DNA of 64,000 nucleotides. Source: Ignavibacteria bacterium (lineage in GTDB: Bacteria > Bacteroidota > Ignavibacteria > Kapaibacteriales > Kapaibacteriaceae). The notes beneath the pieces were generated by a model. It was given only the letters and a program-made list of their open reading frames with translations, had not been told where the DNA came from and did not search any database. A program made the position numbers and the translations under genes. The DNA lies in NCBI GenBank assembly GCA_015709655.1, contig CP054181.1:1856207-1920206 (forward strand), in the 5' to 3' direction. Shown piece after piece: positions 45,949 through 55,646 of the stretch (positions are counted from its first letter, which is position 1; every line of letters begins with the position of its first letter).

Positions 45949-47217
45949 CTAACAATCTGTATTGCTCTGCCATGCCGTATCGTCAAACACGCCCTCCCAG
46001 CGTGCAACCACAACCGTAGCCAGACAGTTGCCAACCAGGTTGATGCTTGTTCGTGCCATATCCATGAACTCGTCCACGCCGAAGATCATAGCAACTGCAA
46101 TCGGACCGTAGTGCTTTAGGTCTGGCGGCAGGAATGATGACAGTGTGGCAAGTAAGATCACAAGAGAGGCCCTTGGAACTGCAGCAACACCCTTGGATGT
46201 AATCATCAGTACAAGCATCATGCCCAGTTGTTCCATAAGGCCAAACGAGAAGCCTGGATGGGTAGTTGAAATTGCCTGCATGACAAAGACGCTGGCGATA
46301 GCCAGATAAAGAGTTGTTCCGTCCAGGTTAAAGCTGTAGCCGGCCGGCATCACAAAGCCAACAATTCTTTTGGGAACGCCGAAGGCTTCCATTCGTTCCA
46401 TTGCCATTGGAAGTGCACTCTCACTTGAAGTAGTAACAAACGCAAGCATAAACGGTTCGCGGACTGCTCTAATAAAGGGTTTGAACGGTATTCTGGTAAT
46501 TAGCATTACTGAGCCCAGAACGATCACCGTGAACACGACCAATGCAACGTAAAGAGATATAATGAGAATGCCAAGATGTCCTAAAATGTCCAGTCCCTGG
46601 TGTCCGATTGTAGCAGCCATAGCGGCACCAATACCAACCGGGGCGTACATCATAACGATATTAGTAAACTTAAACATTATCTGGGCAAGCCCTTCGCACC
46701 ATTCTATAACAGGTTTTGCTACATCACCCGCCATTGCGGCAGCTGCACCGAAAATGATTGAGAATGCAACGATCTGGAGGACCTCGCCCCGGGCCATTGC
46801 ATCGATGATACTCGTAGGGAAGATGTGCAGAATGGTCTCGACAAAGGTTTGCGGATGGTTCTGTGCAATCGAGCCAAGCGTACCAGGATCGCCTGCAAGC
46901 ACTACACCTGTACCAGGCTGAATTACATTTACTGCAATGAGTCCAATAGCAAGAGCAAGCGTGGTAACAATCTCAAAATACAGTAACGATTTTAAGCCAA
47001 GCGTTCCCAGAGTTTTTACTGAGCCCCCTCCCGCAATGCCCACCACTACTGTTGCAAACACCAGTGGTGCAATAATAGCTTTTATAAGATGTAGAAAAAT
47101 ATCGCGCAGCCATCCAATGTTAATGCCAAACTCCGGCCAGAGTTGTCCAATTATTACTCCCAGGACAACACCCAGGAAGATCTGCAGTGTGAGCGACGTA
47201 CGAATTTTATTCAACAA
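45949..47217 (-). CDS. Dicarboxylate/amino acid:cation symporter (DAACS family), TTG start
   Basis: A 422-residue GltP/DctA-type sodium- or proton-coupled transporter for glutamate, aspartate or C4-dicarboxylates. Signature regions: LHLIKAIIAPLVFATVVVGIAGG, TTSSESALPMAMERMEAFGVPKRIVGFVMPAGYSFNLDGTTLYLAIASVFV in usual order, and MVLMITSKGVAAVPRASLVIL, then GVDEFMDMARTSINLVGNCLATVVVARWEG. No ATG is near. TTG at 47217 with GGAG about 8 bases upstream is the likely start. Divergent from the MFS gene. Confidence 0.93.
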   Translation of the reverse strand: MLNKIRTSLTLQIFLGVVLGVIIGQLWPEFGINIGWLRDIFLHLIKAIIAPLVFATVVVGIAGGGSVKTLGTLGLKSLLYFEIVTTLALAIGLIAVNVIQPGTGVVLAGDPGTLGSIAQNHPQTFVETILHIFPTSIIDAMARGEVLQIVAFSIIFGAAAAMAGDVAKPVIEWCEGLAQIMFKFTNIVMMYAPVGIGAAMAATIGHQGLDILGHLGILIISLYVALVVFTVIVLGSVMLITRIPFKPFIRAVREPFMLAFVTTSSESALPMAMERMEAFGVPKRIVGFVMPAGYSFNLDGTTLYLAIASVFVMQAISTTHPGFSFGLMEQLGMMLVLMITSKGVAAVPRASLVILLATLSSFLPPDLKHYGPIAVAMIFGVDEFMDMARTSINLVGNCLATVVVARWEGVFDDTAWQSNTDC

Positions 47218-47343
47218 AGGGGCTCCGCCGAATGTAGGATGAAACCAGTATGCATAAAAGTATGCACTGCAAATGAATTCTGGAATACAGAACAGAACAT
47301 TTTTCCGTAGTATGAAACGCTGTAACGATAGTAGCTTTGTGTA

Positions 47344-48570
47344 GTGGAACTCTTTACTCCGACCTTTAAAGCATACATTTCTGTGCGACTATTCCTGGCC
47401 ATTGGGTGGCAGATACAGGCATTGGTAGTAAGCTGGACGGTGTGGGAGATAACACGTGACCCCCTGATGCTTGGAATGGTGGGGCTGGCCGAGGCAGTTC
47501 CGGCAATTGGCGCAGCATTACCTCTAGGTTATCTGGTTGATAAACTCGAGAAACGACGAGTCATTAAAACCGCTCTTGCTCTGATGATTATCAGTGCCAT
47601 CTGTACCGGAGTACTGGTTCAGCCGCAAAGTATTGCATATATGGGTACAGAACACTCCACAACCCTGTTGCTTGCCTTTATCGTTGTAAATGGTTTTGCG
47701 CGCAGCTTGTACTCGCCGGCAATGTTTTCAACACTCAGCAAAACTGTTACTGTTGATGTACTGCCAAAGGCAACGGCAATATCAAGTACGGCCTGGCAAG
47801 CTGCAATGGTGCTCGGACCTCTGATAGGTGGGCTAGTGTATGGGCAGTTTGGTGTACTCACTGCCGCAGTACTCACCATTGTATCGATGTGTGTGGGTGG
47901 AATCAGTTCGTTGTGGCTTCCGGTTATACAACCGATACTATCAACAACCAAGGGCAGGTTATGGGATGATGTGATAACGGGGCTACAGTTTATCAGGAGT
48001 ACGCACGTACTTTTTGCGGCTCTTGCATTAGACATGTTTGCCGTTTTGTTTGGTGGTGCTATCGCACTTCTGCCTGTGTTTGCCAAGGAGATACTACTGG
48101 TAGATGCATCAGGATTAGGTGTGTTAAGAGCAGCGCCCTCGGTGGGATCGGTACTTACCATGGTGTGGTTAAGTTTTCATCCCCCGGTTAACAAGTCGGG
48201 TAAGAAACTTTTGTTTGCCGTCACCGGATTTGGCATTGTAACGGTAGGCTTTGCACTAAGCACGAACTTCTACATTAGCATAGTTTTACTTGTCCTACTT
48301 GGGTTATTAGACGGCCTGAGTGTTGTAATTCGGCAGACGATACTGCAGTTGTTTACACCTGACGAGATGAGGGGCAGAGTGGCCGCCGTTAATACGATGT
48401 TTGTTTCTTCCTCGAACGAAATCGGAGCTCTGGAGAGTGGCGTTGCAGCCAAGCTGATGGGTGTAGTTCCAAGTGTAATCTTTGGCGGGGTGATGACGGT
48501 GCTCATCGTTGCAGGAACCGCATGGAAGGTACCAAAACTTAGTAAGCTTGAGCTTATCGGGAAAGACTAA
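47344..48570 (+). CDS. MFS transporter (EntS/MFS_3-type exporter), GTG start
   Basis: A 408-residue, twelve-helix major facilitator. It begins GTG-GAA-CTC (TFKAYISVRLFLAIGWQIQALVVSWTVWEITRDPLMLGMVGLAEAVPAI in segments), the pattern of the EntS/MFS_3 drug or siderophore exporter group. The conserved cytoplasmic loop is GYLVDKLEKRRVIKTAL, and a mid-protein motif is AAMVLGPLIGGLVYG. The natural substrate is not evident. The intergenic region shared with the divergent symporter holds two direct AGTATGCA repeats. Confidence 0.87.
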   Translation: MELFTPTFKAYISVRLFLAIGWQIQALVVSWTVWEITRDPLMLGMVGLAEAVPAIGAALPLGYLVDKLEKRRVIKTALALMIISAICTGVLVQPQSIAYMGTEHSTTLLLAFIVVNGFARSLYSPAMFSTLSKTVTVDVLPKATAISSTAWQAAMVLGPLIGGLVYGQFGVLTAAVLTIVSMCVGGISSLWLPVIQPILSTTKGRLWDDVITGLQFIRSTHVLFAALALDMFAVLFGGAIALLPVFAKEILLVDASGLGVLRAAPSVGSVLTMVWLSFHPPVNKSGKKLLFAVTGFGIVTVGFALSTNFYISIVLLVLLGLLDGLSVVIRQTILQLFTPDEMRGRVAAVNTMFVSSSNEIGALESGVAAKLMGVVPSVIFGGVMTVLIVAGTAWKVPKLSKLELIGKD

Positions 48571-48583
48571 ATAGCTACAGCAG

Positions 48584-49414
48584 CTATGGCAGAATGATGA
48601 GCGGCGTTTTCCCCTGGTACACCAGTTCATTAATTACAAACGAGCGAAACAGCTTGTCGGACAGTAAACGTGAGCCCTTCTGAACAACCAGCAGTTCATC
48701 GATATCTGAGTTGATGACGTCACGAATTCTTGAAAATCGCTGACGCCCCTCGTATACTTCGAACGCCGTGGAGAACCTGTTCTTGTAGGCCTCTGCAAGC
48801 TCTGCGAGAATATCACGCGCACGTTGGGTGTCGTCGCCCGGCTTAGCCAGATGAAAAAACGTAACAACTGCCCGGGGATTAGAGATAAATGAAAAGAAGT
48901 TATCAAGTTCAATACGGTTAATTGGAAATGTATCGGATACTGCCACAAAAATCCTGTCCTGATTAAAAACGTCAACCCCGCCCGGTATAGCAGCAACAAG
49001 ATTGCTGGTATTTTCGATAACCTGAACGGGCGATTTTGGATCGAGCAGTTGACGCAGAAAACCGGCATCCTCAAGTCCGGTAACCACAATACTGTCGTAC
49101 GGTTGTTTAAGGGTACGATTTAGGATGTACCATAGTGGCTTGATGGGGGCCAGCAATTTTACTGTAACCCTGTGGTCAATGGAAGACGTTGCCAGCAGGT
49201 CCATCTTCTTTAGTGCTTCAGCCTTTGTGTGTCGGGTTATTGTTCGTCGGGTTTCAGGAGTGATAAAAATCGGATAGAACGGAGTAGGTTGGTGCATGAG
49301 TAAAACTTCTGCATCAGCTTCCAAACTCCAGCTACTAACATACCGCATCAGTGGCGCAGAGAACCTCGAGAAGTCAACAAGTACGATAAAACGTTTTTTC
49401 ATTGCACCTGGCAT
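48584..49414 (-). CDS. Tandem universal stress protein (UspA family)
   Basis: A 276-residue cytoplasmic protein. The N-terminal Usp domain starts KRFIVLVDFSRFSAPLMRYVSSWSLEADAEVLLMHQ, and the second domain starts near 150 (RIFVAVSDTFPINRIELDNFFSF). DELLVVQKGSRLLSDKLF is the closing segment. The usual ATP-binding G-2x-G-9x-G(S/T) motif is not obvious, so it may be a non-nucleotide-binding type. Start ATG 49414 abuts the antiporter stop (TAAATG); ATG 49402, with AGGTG upstream, is an alternative. Co-transcribed with the antiporter, suggesting it senses or modulates ion stress. Confidence 0.75.
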   Translation of the reverse strand: MPGAMKKRFIVLVDFSRFSAPLMRYVSSWSLEADAEVLLMHQPTPFYPIFITPETRRTITRHTKAEALKKMDLLATSSIDHRVTVKLLAPIKPLWYILNRTLKQPYDSIVVTGLEDAGFLRQLLDPKSPVQVIENTSNLVAAIPGGVDVFNQDRIFVAVSDTFPINRIELDNFFSFISNPRAVVTFFHLAKPGDDTQRARDILAELAEAYKNRFSTAFEVYEGRQRFSRIRDVINSDIDELLVVQKGSRLLSDKLFRSFVINELVYQGKTPLIILP

Positions 49415-50890
49415 TTAATGAATTGATACAGGGTTATACAGACATTCCGAGACTGCTCTGAAATCATCGGCAGTATCGGCAAGGACCATTAGCACGTCAC
49501 CGACTTCAATTGTTGTTGATCCACCCGGACGAATATATTCATTATCCCGCTTTATCATGATAATGAACGCAGATTTGGGGAAGTTTAAATCAACAATTCG
49601 TTTATGCACAGAATAGAAATCAGGAAGGATTTCAAACTCACGAAGAGACGATTTAGGTATCTCGTTCAGCAACTTGTCCACGTCGGTGAACTTCCGCACT
49701 CTTTCCGGCAATGCAACACCCAGCCACCGTGCCACGAATGAGAGACTTGTTCCTTGTATCAGCACCGACGTCACTGAAATGAAGAAGACGATGTTGAAAA
49801 TTGCGTTTGCCTTTTCGATACCGGCCAGCAGTGGGTATGTAGCGAAAACAATTGGAACAGCACCACGTAAGCCCACCCAGGCAATATATGCCCTACGCCG
49901 GAACTGCATTCTAAAAAACGCCAAGCTGATAAAGACACTTAACGGCCGGGCAACCACGATGAGAAAAATAGATATCAGAAGTCCGATGCCGATGTAGGGG
50001 ACGATGTTGCTGGGGAAAACCAGTAAACCAAGAGTGAGGAACAGTACAATCTGCATTAGCCATGCCAGGCCATCGTACATTTTCAGGATTGCCTTTTTGT
50101 GGATTAAGTCCTGATTACCCAGATAAACTGCACTTACATAAATGGCAAGGAAACCATTTCCCCCAAGGAAATCAGTTGCTGAAAACGTAATAAACATTAG
50201 AGCAATTGCCAGAACAGGATACAACCCCTCGAATTCAAGTTTGATAGAGTTTATAATGTATTGGCTTGCTCTGCCGAATGCAAGACCCAGAATCCCACCA
50301 AGCAACATCTGTTGAATAAATAACGGAATAACTGATAGCAGGGTCTGGTCCTGATGAACCACCAGTGTCAGGAACACGATGGTCAGTACATACGCCATTG
50401 GATCATTACTTCCGCTTTCCAGCTCCAGTGTGGGTCGTAGGTTGGCTTTCAATCCCAGGCTGTTTGACCTGAGAATCGAGAATACCGCCGCCGCATCGGT
50501 TGACGACACAATCGACCCTAACAACAGACTCTCGTATATCGTAAAATCTGTTATTAGCCAAACAAACGTTCCCAGCGTAATGGCCGTTAGGAGTACACCC
50601 AGAACCGAGAGACTCATGCCCTGTTGCCAAATCGGTTTTACTGACCCCCAACTGGTATCAAGTCCGCCCGAGAAAAGAATAAAGTTCAGAGCCACTATAC
50701 CAATAAACTGGGCAATTCTAGCATCGTTGAAGTTGATGCCGCCAATGCCATCAGAACCTGCCAGCATCCCAATTCCTAAAAAGACAATAAGAATCGGAAC
50801 ACCAAATCGTCCCGACGTTTTGCCAGCTATAACACTGGCAAGTAGCAGAATTGATCCGATTAACAGAATATTCTCGATTGATAAGTTCAT
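49415..50890 (-). CDS. Potassium/proton antiporter of the CPA1 family (NhaP2/CvrA-like)
   Basis: A 491-residue antiporter with about 13 membrane helices: GRFGVPILIVFLGIGMLAGSDGIGGI, NFILFSGGLDTSW, GSIVSSTDAAAVFSILRS (the DA..D ion-site region), ELESGSNDPMAYVLT and AYIAWVGLRGAVPIVFATYPLLAG. After residue about 405 is a cytoplasmic RCK-C/TrkA-C domain (IVDLNFPKSAFIIMIKRDNEYIRPGGSTTIEVGDVLMVLA in order), typical of NhaP2 rather than NhaP. It likely exports K+ or Na+ for protons, gated by a nucleotide or by Usp. Confidence 0.92.
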   Translation of the reverse strand: MNLSIENILLIGSILLLASVIAGKTSGRFGVPILIVFLGIGMLAGSDGIGGINFNDARIAQFIGIVALNFILFSGGLDTSWGSVKPIWQQGMSLSVLGVLLTAITLGTFVWLITDFTIYESLLLGSIVSSTDAAAVFSILRSNSLGLKANLRPTLELESGSNDPMAYVLTIVFLTLVVHQDQTLLSVIPLFIQQMLLGGILGLAFGRASQYIINSIKLEFEGLYPVLAIALMFITFSATDFLGGNGFLAIYVSAVYLGNQDLIHKKAILKMYDGLAWLMQIVLFLTLGLLVFPSNIVPYIGIGLLISIFLIVVARPLSVFISLAFFRMQFRRRAYIAWVGLRGAVPIVFATYPLLAGIEKANAIFNIVFFISVTSVLIQGTSLSFVARWLGVALPERVRKFTDVDKLLNEIPKSSLREFEILPDFYSVHKRIVDLNFPKSAFIIMIKRDNEYIRPGGSTTIEVGDVLMVLADTADDFRAVSECLYNPVSIH

Positions 50891-51083
50891 GAGGAAGGTG
50901 GCTCAAAAAAACCTGAATATGTAACAGAGTAGTCGTTAATCCAAATAAAAAGTGATGGTGTGCTACAATAGTGTGTGAGGATCCGCACACAACGCATCTG
51001 TTGGAGTGCATGGGAAGCGTCCATTACCGGCATCAGTAAACAACAATTTCAACATACGGTCACTGTACGACACATTAGTGTTG

Positions 51084-51117
51084 TTGGAACAATTCGAGCA
51101 CATATTAACTAGTTTTG
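51084..51117 (+). promoter_or_regulatory. Possible Bacteroidetes-type promoter for the lipoprotein gene
   Basis: TAGTTTTG at 51110-51117 matches TAnnTTTG exactly. The best upstream TTG (51084-51086) is 23 bp away, at the long end of the usual range. Confidence 0.45.
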
Positions 51118-51156
51118 TTCCATGTAAAGACATGTACAATCAGCAAAGCAATAATC

Positions 51157-52419
51157 ATGAAGCACTTCCTACACTATGCAACTGCTATTTTTTTGCTTGG
51201 TATTCTGCTTGTGTCGTGCAATGGAACAACAACGGAACCAGACAGATCTGAACCCGATAAAAATACCTTTACCTACGATGTTGAATATGCTGATTCAGCT
51301 GTATTTGTTGACAGTGCGGGTGTATCAGAGTATCTAGTATCGTTTGATGAAGAAACTCAGACGTATGTGTTTAGAGCCAACATCCCAACACTCTCAGATA
51401 TTAAACCAGGCAAGCAACTCCTGGTTTTTCGAAAGGGGCTTGGTGAGATTGTCACCGTTAACACCTCCGGGAATTCGGTCACTGCCACAACCAAACCCAC
51501 AACGTTGGATAAGGTATTTAAGAATGCCATGATATCGTGGGACAGAACCATTCGTTTCAATAAGGAATTGGTTCCGCAGGTAGTTGATAGAAAAGGAATG
51601 TCGCACATCATGACCCCCGTTACTGCCGATAGTTTCGATCTTGAGCTGGAGATGGGCGAATACACGTACAAAATTTCCTGGAAAATGTTGGGTGATGATG
51701 CAAATGTTTACATCCACGTAGAAAAGAAAATATATGAGGCATTACGAGCACGCTACTCACTGGTAGGGAAGATCAACAAGTTCAGTACAAGTTCAGCTGT
51801 TACAATGCAGAACAGTCAGCTTACACAATACCGGGTGTCGAACCCTGACGTGAAGGGTAGTGTTACCATGTCGGTCAACTGTGCCGGTTCCGGAAATGAA
51901 GCTGTCAATCTTGAATTACCGATAACGCTGATTAAAGTGCCGATAACGGTTGGGCCGCTGATTGTGATGATGAACATCAAGGTTCAGGTTGTGGTAAACA
52001 GTGTTATCCCTCCTGACGGATCATCACTCATTGATGCGAGGTTTGATTATCATAGCTCTACTGGGTTTTCGTTCGAGGGCGGGCAGATCAAGGGTTTAGG
52101 TGCTGTTGGCACGTACAAGATGGAGAAGGGCAGTAATGCTCAAACGGGAGCATCGTCAGCGGTAGCAGCCAATTTTGGCCTGGGTTTCCCACGCCTTGAA
52201 TTTTCCCTGTTCGACAACACCATCCTGGTACCTTGGGTGCAAACAGCCATGCTGCTCGGGGGTGACTTCGCTACCGGCGTAAACCCGTGTCAGCAGGCAC
52301 GAGCTCAGTTTATCGGAGCTGCAGGTGCTGATTTTAGTGCTTTTGGTGTAACCCTGAAGAAAAACGTTACGCTCTGGAGTGTAGAAAAGGTACTGCTCAA
52401 GGCCGGAGTGTGTCCATAG
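51157..52419 (+). CDS. Hypothetical lipoprotein
   Basis: A 420-residue protein from ATG 51157, chosen because it starts directly with the lipoprotein signal MKHFLHYATAIFLLGILLVSC (lipobox LVSC), followed by NGTTTEPDRSEPD, a flexible linker. The rest is beta-rich: a domain at about 60-160 (YLVSFDEETQTYVFRANIP, GKQLLVFRKGLGEIVTV) and a larger C-terminal region with MSVNCAGSGNEAVNLELPITLIKVPITVGPLIVMMN in parts. No known domain recognised. Flanked by a likely promoter and a clear terminator, so it is a single-gene unit. Confidence 0.65.
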   Translation: MKHFLHYATAIFLLGILLVSCNGTTTEPDRSEPDKNTFTYDVEYADSAVFVDSAGVSEYLVSFDEETQTYVFRANIPTLSDIKPGKQLLVFRKGLGEIVTVNTSGNSVTATTKPTTLDKVFKNAMISWDRTIRFNKELVPQVVDRKGMSHIMTPVTADSFDLELEMGEYTYKISWKMLGDDANVYIHVEKKIYEALRARYSLVGKINKFSTSSAVTMQNSQLTQYRVSNPDVKGSVTMSVNCAGSGNEAVNLELPITLIKVPITVGPLIVMMNIKVQVVVNSVIPPDGSSLIDARFDYHSSTGFSFEGGQIKGLGAVGTYKMEKGSNAQTGASSAVAANFGLGFPRLEFSLFDNTILVPWVQTAMLLGGDFATGVNPCQQARAQFIGAAGADFSAFGVTLKKNVTLWSVEKVLLKAGVCP

Positions 52420-52472
52420 GCCGGTCGCCTGAAAGCCGGCGTTCCCAGGGAAATCAACCCTGTTAGTTTGCT

Positions 52473-52505
52473 AAGGGGGGACTCTTGCCAGAGCCCCCTT
52501 TCTCT
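52473..52505 (+). terminator. Rho-independent terminator after lipoprotein gene
   Basis: AAGGGGG (52473-52479) pairs with CCCCCTT (52494-52500). Inner CTCT/AGAG (52482-52485 / 52490-52493) sits around a TGCC loop, and T-rich TTTCTCTTT follows. Confidence 0.82.
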
Positions 52506-52517
52506 TTAAGCTTGCCA

Positions 52518-52544
52518 TTGACAAAGAATTTTCATGTATCTTTG
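52518..52544 (+). promoter_or_regulatory. Bacteroidetes-type promoter for fusA
   Basis: TATCTTTG at 52537-52544 is a perfect TAnnTTTG box. TTGACA begins at 52518 (16-bp spacing from TTG). An alternative TTG is at 52512. The gene starts 33 bp downstream without a Shine-Dalgarno site. Confidence 0.6.
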
Positions 52545-52577
52545 TAGTCTTTTTCTTAAAGTATACATCAAAAAACC

Positions 52578-54674
52578 ATGTCAGACATCTCAAAAGTCCG
52601 CAATATTGGAATAAGTGCTCACATTGACTCAGGAAAAACAACCACCTCTGAGCGTATTCTATTCTATACAGGTAAGATTCATGCAATCCACGAGGTTCGT
52701 GGCAAGGACGGTGCCGGTGCCAAGATGGACTCGATGGAGTTGGAGAAAGAAAAGGGTATTACAATTCAGAGTGCCGCCACGTATGCAACGTGGGGTGACT
52801 ACAATATCAACCTGATTGATACTCCAGGCCACGTTGACTTCACGGTGGAGGTTGAGCGTGCTCTACGTGTGCTAGACGGCGCCGTCTTGGTATTGTGTTC
52901 CGTAGCCGGAGTGCAGTCTCAGTCCATTACTGTAGACAGACAGATGAAGCGCTATAATGTGCCACGAGTTGCGTTTATTAATAAAGCTGACCGTTCGGGA
53001 GCAAATCCTGACAGGGTTTTATCGCAGCTTCGTGAAAAGTTGCAACATAACCCTGCATTCGTGTCATACCCGATTGGACTTGAAGATAAGCTCCAGGGCG
53101 TACTTGATTTAGTCACAATGGAGGCTGTGTATTTTGATGGTGAAAAAGGTGAGGTTATTAGCCGTAAGCCAATACCGGCCGAGCTGACAGAGAAAGCTAC
53201 TGAGCTTCGCAGACGTTTGATAGAAGTAGCTGCTGACTTTGATGATGCATTGATGGAGAAGTTCCTCATGGACGAAGAGCCGAGTGTTGACGAGCTCCGT
53301 GCAGCTATCAGGAAGGGTACACTTTCGATGAAAATGACACCGGTATTCTGTGGCTCAGCCTATAAGAACAAGGGGGTTCAGGTTATGCTTGACGGAGTAA
53401 CGCAGTTCCTGCCGGCACCATTTGACGTTGTGAATGAAGCTCTGGACCTTGATAATAACGAAGAGAAGATAGTTCTGGATAGCAATCCAACCAAGCCACT
53501 CGTGATGCTTGCATTTAAGTTGGAAGATGGTAAATATGGTCAGTTAACGTATATGCGTGTATACCAGGGGACTGTTCGCAAGGGCGACTTTATTCACAAT
53601 ATGTCCAACGGGAAGAAAATTAAGGTGTCACGTCTTGTACGGATGCACTCAAATGAAATGCATGATATCGAATCAGCGGAATGCGGTGACATCGTTGCAC
53701 TGTTTGGCGTAGACTGCGCATCGGGTGATACATTTACCGATGGTACAGTTAACTACTCTATGACGTCGATGTTTGTACCCGAGCCTGTAATTGAGCTGGC
53801 AGTCAGCCCCAAGGACAAGTCAGGTCTTGCAAACTTCTCGAAGGCATTAAACAGGTTTACCAAGGAAGACCCAACCTTCCGTGTAATGCGTGACGAAGAG
53901 TCTGGCGAAACGATCATTAAAGGAATGGGTGAACTGCACCTGGACATTTACATTGAGCGCATTAAGCGTGAGTATAACACCGAAGTAATCGTGGGTCGTC
54001 CGAAGGTAGCCTTCCGCGAAGCAATCTCGCAGCAGGCTGAGTTTAACTATACGCATAAGAAGCAGACAGGGGGCTCGGGTCAGTTTGGTCGTGTGGCCGG
54101 TTACCTTGAACCGCTGCCGCTGGATGCCGTTGAAACATACGAATTTGTGGATGACATTGTTGGTGGTGTGATTCCCCGTGAATATATTCCCGCATGCGAT
54201 AAGGGCTTCCGCGAAGCGATTCAGGAAGGTTCACTTATCGGGCAAAAAGTTGTTGGTGTTCGCGCTGTCATAAATGATGGAGCCACCCACGCAGTTGACT
54301 CTTCTGAGCAGGCCTTTAAAACAGCAGCTCTAATGGCCTTCCGTGAAGCATACGAAAAGGCAAGGCCGATTATTCTTGAACCGATTATGAAGCTCGAAGT
54401 AAGTACACCCGAAGAGTTTCAGGGAACAGTGATCGGTCAGGTAAACCAGCGACGTGGTGTTATAATGGGTACTGAAGCCGATGCAACGTATGTAACGATA
54501 GTTGCCGAAGTGCCTCTGTCAGAAATGTTCGGGTACTCAACAGATTTACGGTCGGTAACACAAGGCAAGGGCGAGTTCTCGATGGAATTCGCAAAATACC
54601 AGCAGGTTCCCCGTGCTATCCAGGATGAAATGGCCAAGGAGTACCAAAAGAAACGCGCAGAAGGTATTCGATAA
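52578..54674 (+). CDS. fusA: Translation elongation factor G, spdEFG1/mtEFG1-like subtype
   Basis: A 698-residue translational GTPase that drives tRNA-mRNA translocation. G1 is [20 protein letters not shown]2 lies in [14 protein letters not shown]3 is DTPGHVDF and G4 NKADR. Domains II-V follow in order, including [16 protein letters not shown] at the end. The AHIDSGKTT sequence (Ser, not Ala) and [23 protein letters not shown] are features of the EF-G subfamily shared by spirochaetes, planctomycetes and mitochondrial EFG1. It stands alone between a promoter and a terminator, with no rpsL, rpsG or tuf nearby. Confidence 0.93.
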   Translation: MSDISKVRNIGISAHIDSGKTTTSERILFYTGKIHAIHEVRGKDGAGAKMDSMELEKEKGITIQSAATYATWGDYNINLIDTPGHVDFTVEVERALRVLDGAVLVLCSVAGVQSQSITVDRQMKRYNVPRVAFINKADRSGANPDRVLSQLREKLQHNPAFVSYPIGLEDKLQGVLDLVTMEAVYFDGEKGEVISRKPIPAELTEKATELRRRLIEVAADFDDALMEKFLMDEEPSVDELRAAIRKGTLSMKMTPVFCGSAYKNKGVQVMLDGVTQFLPAPFDVVNEALDLDNNEEKIVLDSNPTKPLVMLAFKLEDGKYGQLTYMRVYQGTVRKGDFIHNMSNGKKIKVSRLVRMHSNEMHDIESAECGDIVALFGVDCASGDTFTDGTVNYSMTSMFVPEPVIELAVSPKDKSGLANFSKALNRFTKEDPTFRVMRDEESGETIIKGMGELHLDIYIERIKREYNTEVIVGRPKVAFREAISQQAEFNYTHKKQTGGSGQFGRVAGYLEPLPLDAVETYEFVDDIVGGVIPREYIPACDKGFREAIQEGSLIGQKVVGVRAVINDGATHAVDSSEQAFKTAALMAFREAYEKARPIILEPIMKLEVSTPEEFQGTVIGQVNQRRGVIMGTEADATYVTIVAEVPLSEMFGYSTDLRSVTQGKGEFSMEFAKYQQVPRAIQDEMAKEYQKKRAEGIR

Positions 54675-54695
54675 AATGGATTAGTATTATAACAG

Positions 54696-54728
54696 AAGGC
54701 GATGTCGTGTAAACGGCATCGCCTTTTT
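54696..54728 (+). terminator. Rho-independent terminator after fusA
   Basis: AAGGCGATG (54696-54704) pairs with CATCGCCTT (54717-54725), with inner CG/CG pairs around a TGTAAA loop, followed by TTTTT. Confidence 0.9.
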
Positions 54729-54842
54729 GCGTTAAACAATCTGGAAATTGATTCCCGATCGGAAGGCTGCGCAGAACCTGCTCAGCTATTGTGCTTTTTA
54801 CTGCAAAACAAACACAGGGTTGCGAAACTCTGATAATGTATG

Positions 54843-54893
54843 TAAGTTGCAGCGTAGCCTAGGTTATAGCGTAGTCTAAGTTGCAGCGTAGTG
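54843..54893 (+). repeat. Three tandem 17-bp repeats upstream of the first cysteine-rich gene
   Basis: Three direct copies: TAAGTTGCAGCGTAGCC, TAGGTTATAGCGTAGTC and TAAGTTGCAGCGTAGTG, at 54843, 54860 and 54877. They end 27 bp before the proposed start codon. Related GTTGCA elements with the same 17-bp spacing occur before the second and third cysteine-rich genes. Confidence 0.85.
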
Positions 54894-54920
54894 TTAATTA
54901 CATGTACAATGGAGTCTCTT

Positions 54921-55592
54921 ATGAAAGATTTGTACTCGTTTATTTGCTCTCTGCCTTTTCTTGTGCTGTTATTTATAACCCTGCATGGTACTACCATGCC
55001 CACTGTGGCGATGCCACCAGCGGCACCACCAAGCTGTGACTGCGGTGACTTGCCACCCTTCAATGAACAAACCAAGATTACAACGGTCTGTATTGATGGT
55101 GATACGTGTGAAGTTGCTATTACCTACAGACACTATGCAGCGGTACCAATGGAAGAAGATCCGTGTAATGATCATGTTTATATCAATTCACGAACGTGCT
55201 TTAAGAGGATATGCTTCTTAAATAATTGCCCACTTCCAATAGGCAAGGAGCAGAAAGTGATGGAAGGAGTATTCTATGCACTGAACCCACTTGGCGGTGA
55301 TATTAATATGCTGGTAGGAGCGATCCCTTACTGTGATGAGGACGTGTACTGCTGGACGGTTACCATGCCACGCTGTGTACAATGGGAGGATAGCTGTTTG
55401 GTTCGCTGCCAGGATGCAGAGTGCTGTTCCAATTCGTGGAGAATTTGTATTAATAGATCTACGGGTGACCCTGAAGTATCCCCAACTGATCAGCCAGGTG
55501 CCTGCGATCCACCAACACAAATCTGCATACAGCCATGCATAACGATTGACTGTGAGTTCAACCCGAAAGTTATAGTCACGTATTGCCGTTAG
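54921..55592 (+). CDS. Secreted cysteine-rich protein, cassette copy A
   Basis: About 223 residues, family not recognised. ATG 54921 is chosen because GGAG at 54911-54914 is correctly placed and the signal peptide begins MKDLYSFICSLPFLVLLF. The mature part starts with a proline-rich MPPAAPPS stretch and has 21 cysteines, at positions shared with copies B and C (CDCGDLPP, VCIDGDTCEVAITY, TCFKRICF, ECCSNSWRIC, final CR). An invariant segment is CPLPIGKEQKVME followed by FYALNPLGGDIN. No T9SS tail is present, so it probably stays periplasmic or exits otherwise. Disulfide-rich fold inferred. Followed by a propeller gene 249 bp downstream. Confidence 0.75.
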   Translation: MKDLYSFICSLPFLVLLFITLHGTTMPTVAMPPAAPPSCDCGDLPPFNEQTKITTVCIDGDTCEVAITYRHYAAVPMEEDPCNDHVYINSRTCFKRICFLNNCPLPIGKEQKVMEGVFYALNPLGGDINMLVGAIPYCDEDVYCWTVTMPRCVQWEDSCLVRCQDAECCSNSWRICINRSTGDPEVSPTDQPGACDPPTQICIQPCITIDCEFNPKVIVTYCR

Positions 55593-55646
55593 AGAAATGC
55601 TGAAACACAGCACTCAGAAAGTGAAATCAATAACCAATCTACCATT

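Noticed and set aside
54843..54893. Possible CRISPR array
   Set aside because: Only three 17-bp units, directly abutting with no spacers, and no cas genes anywhere in the window.
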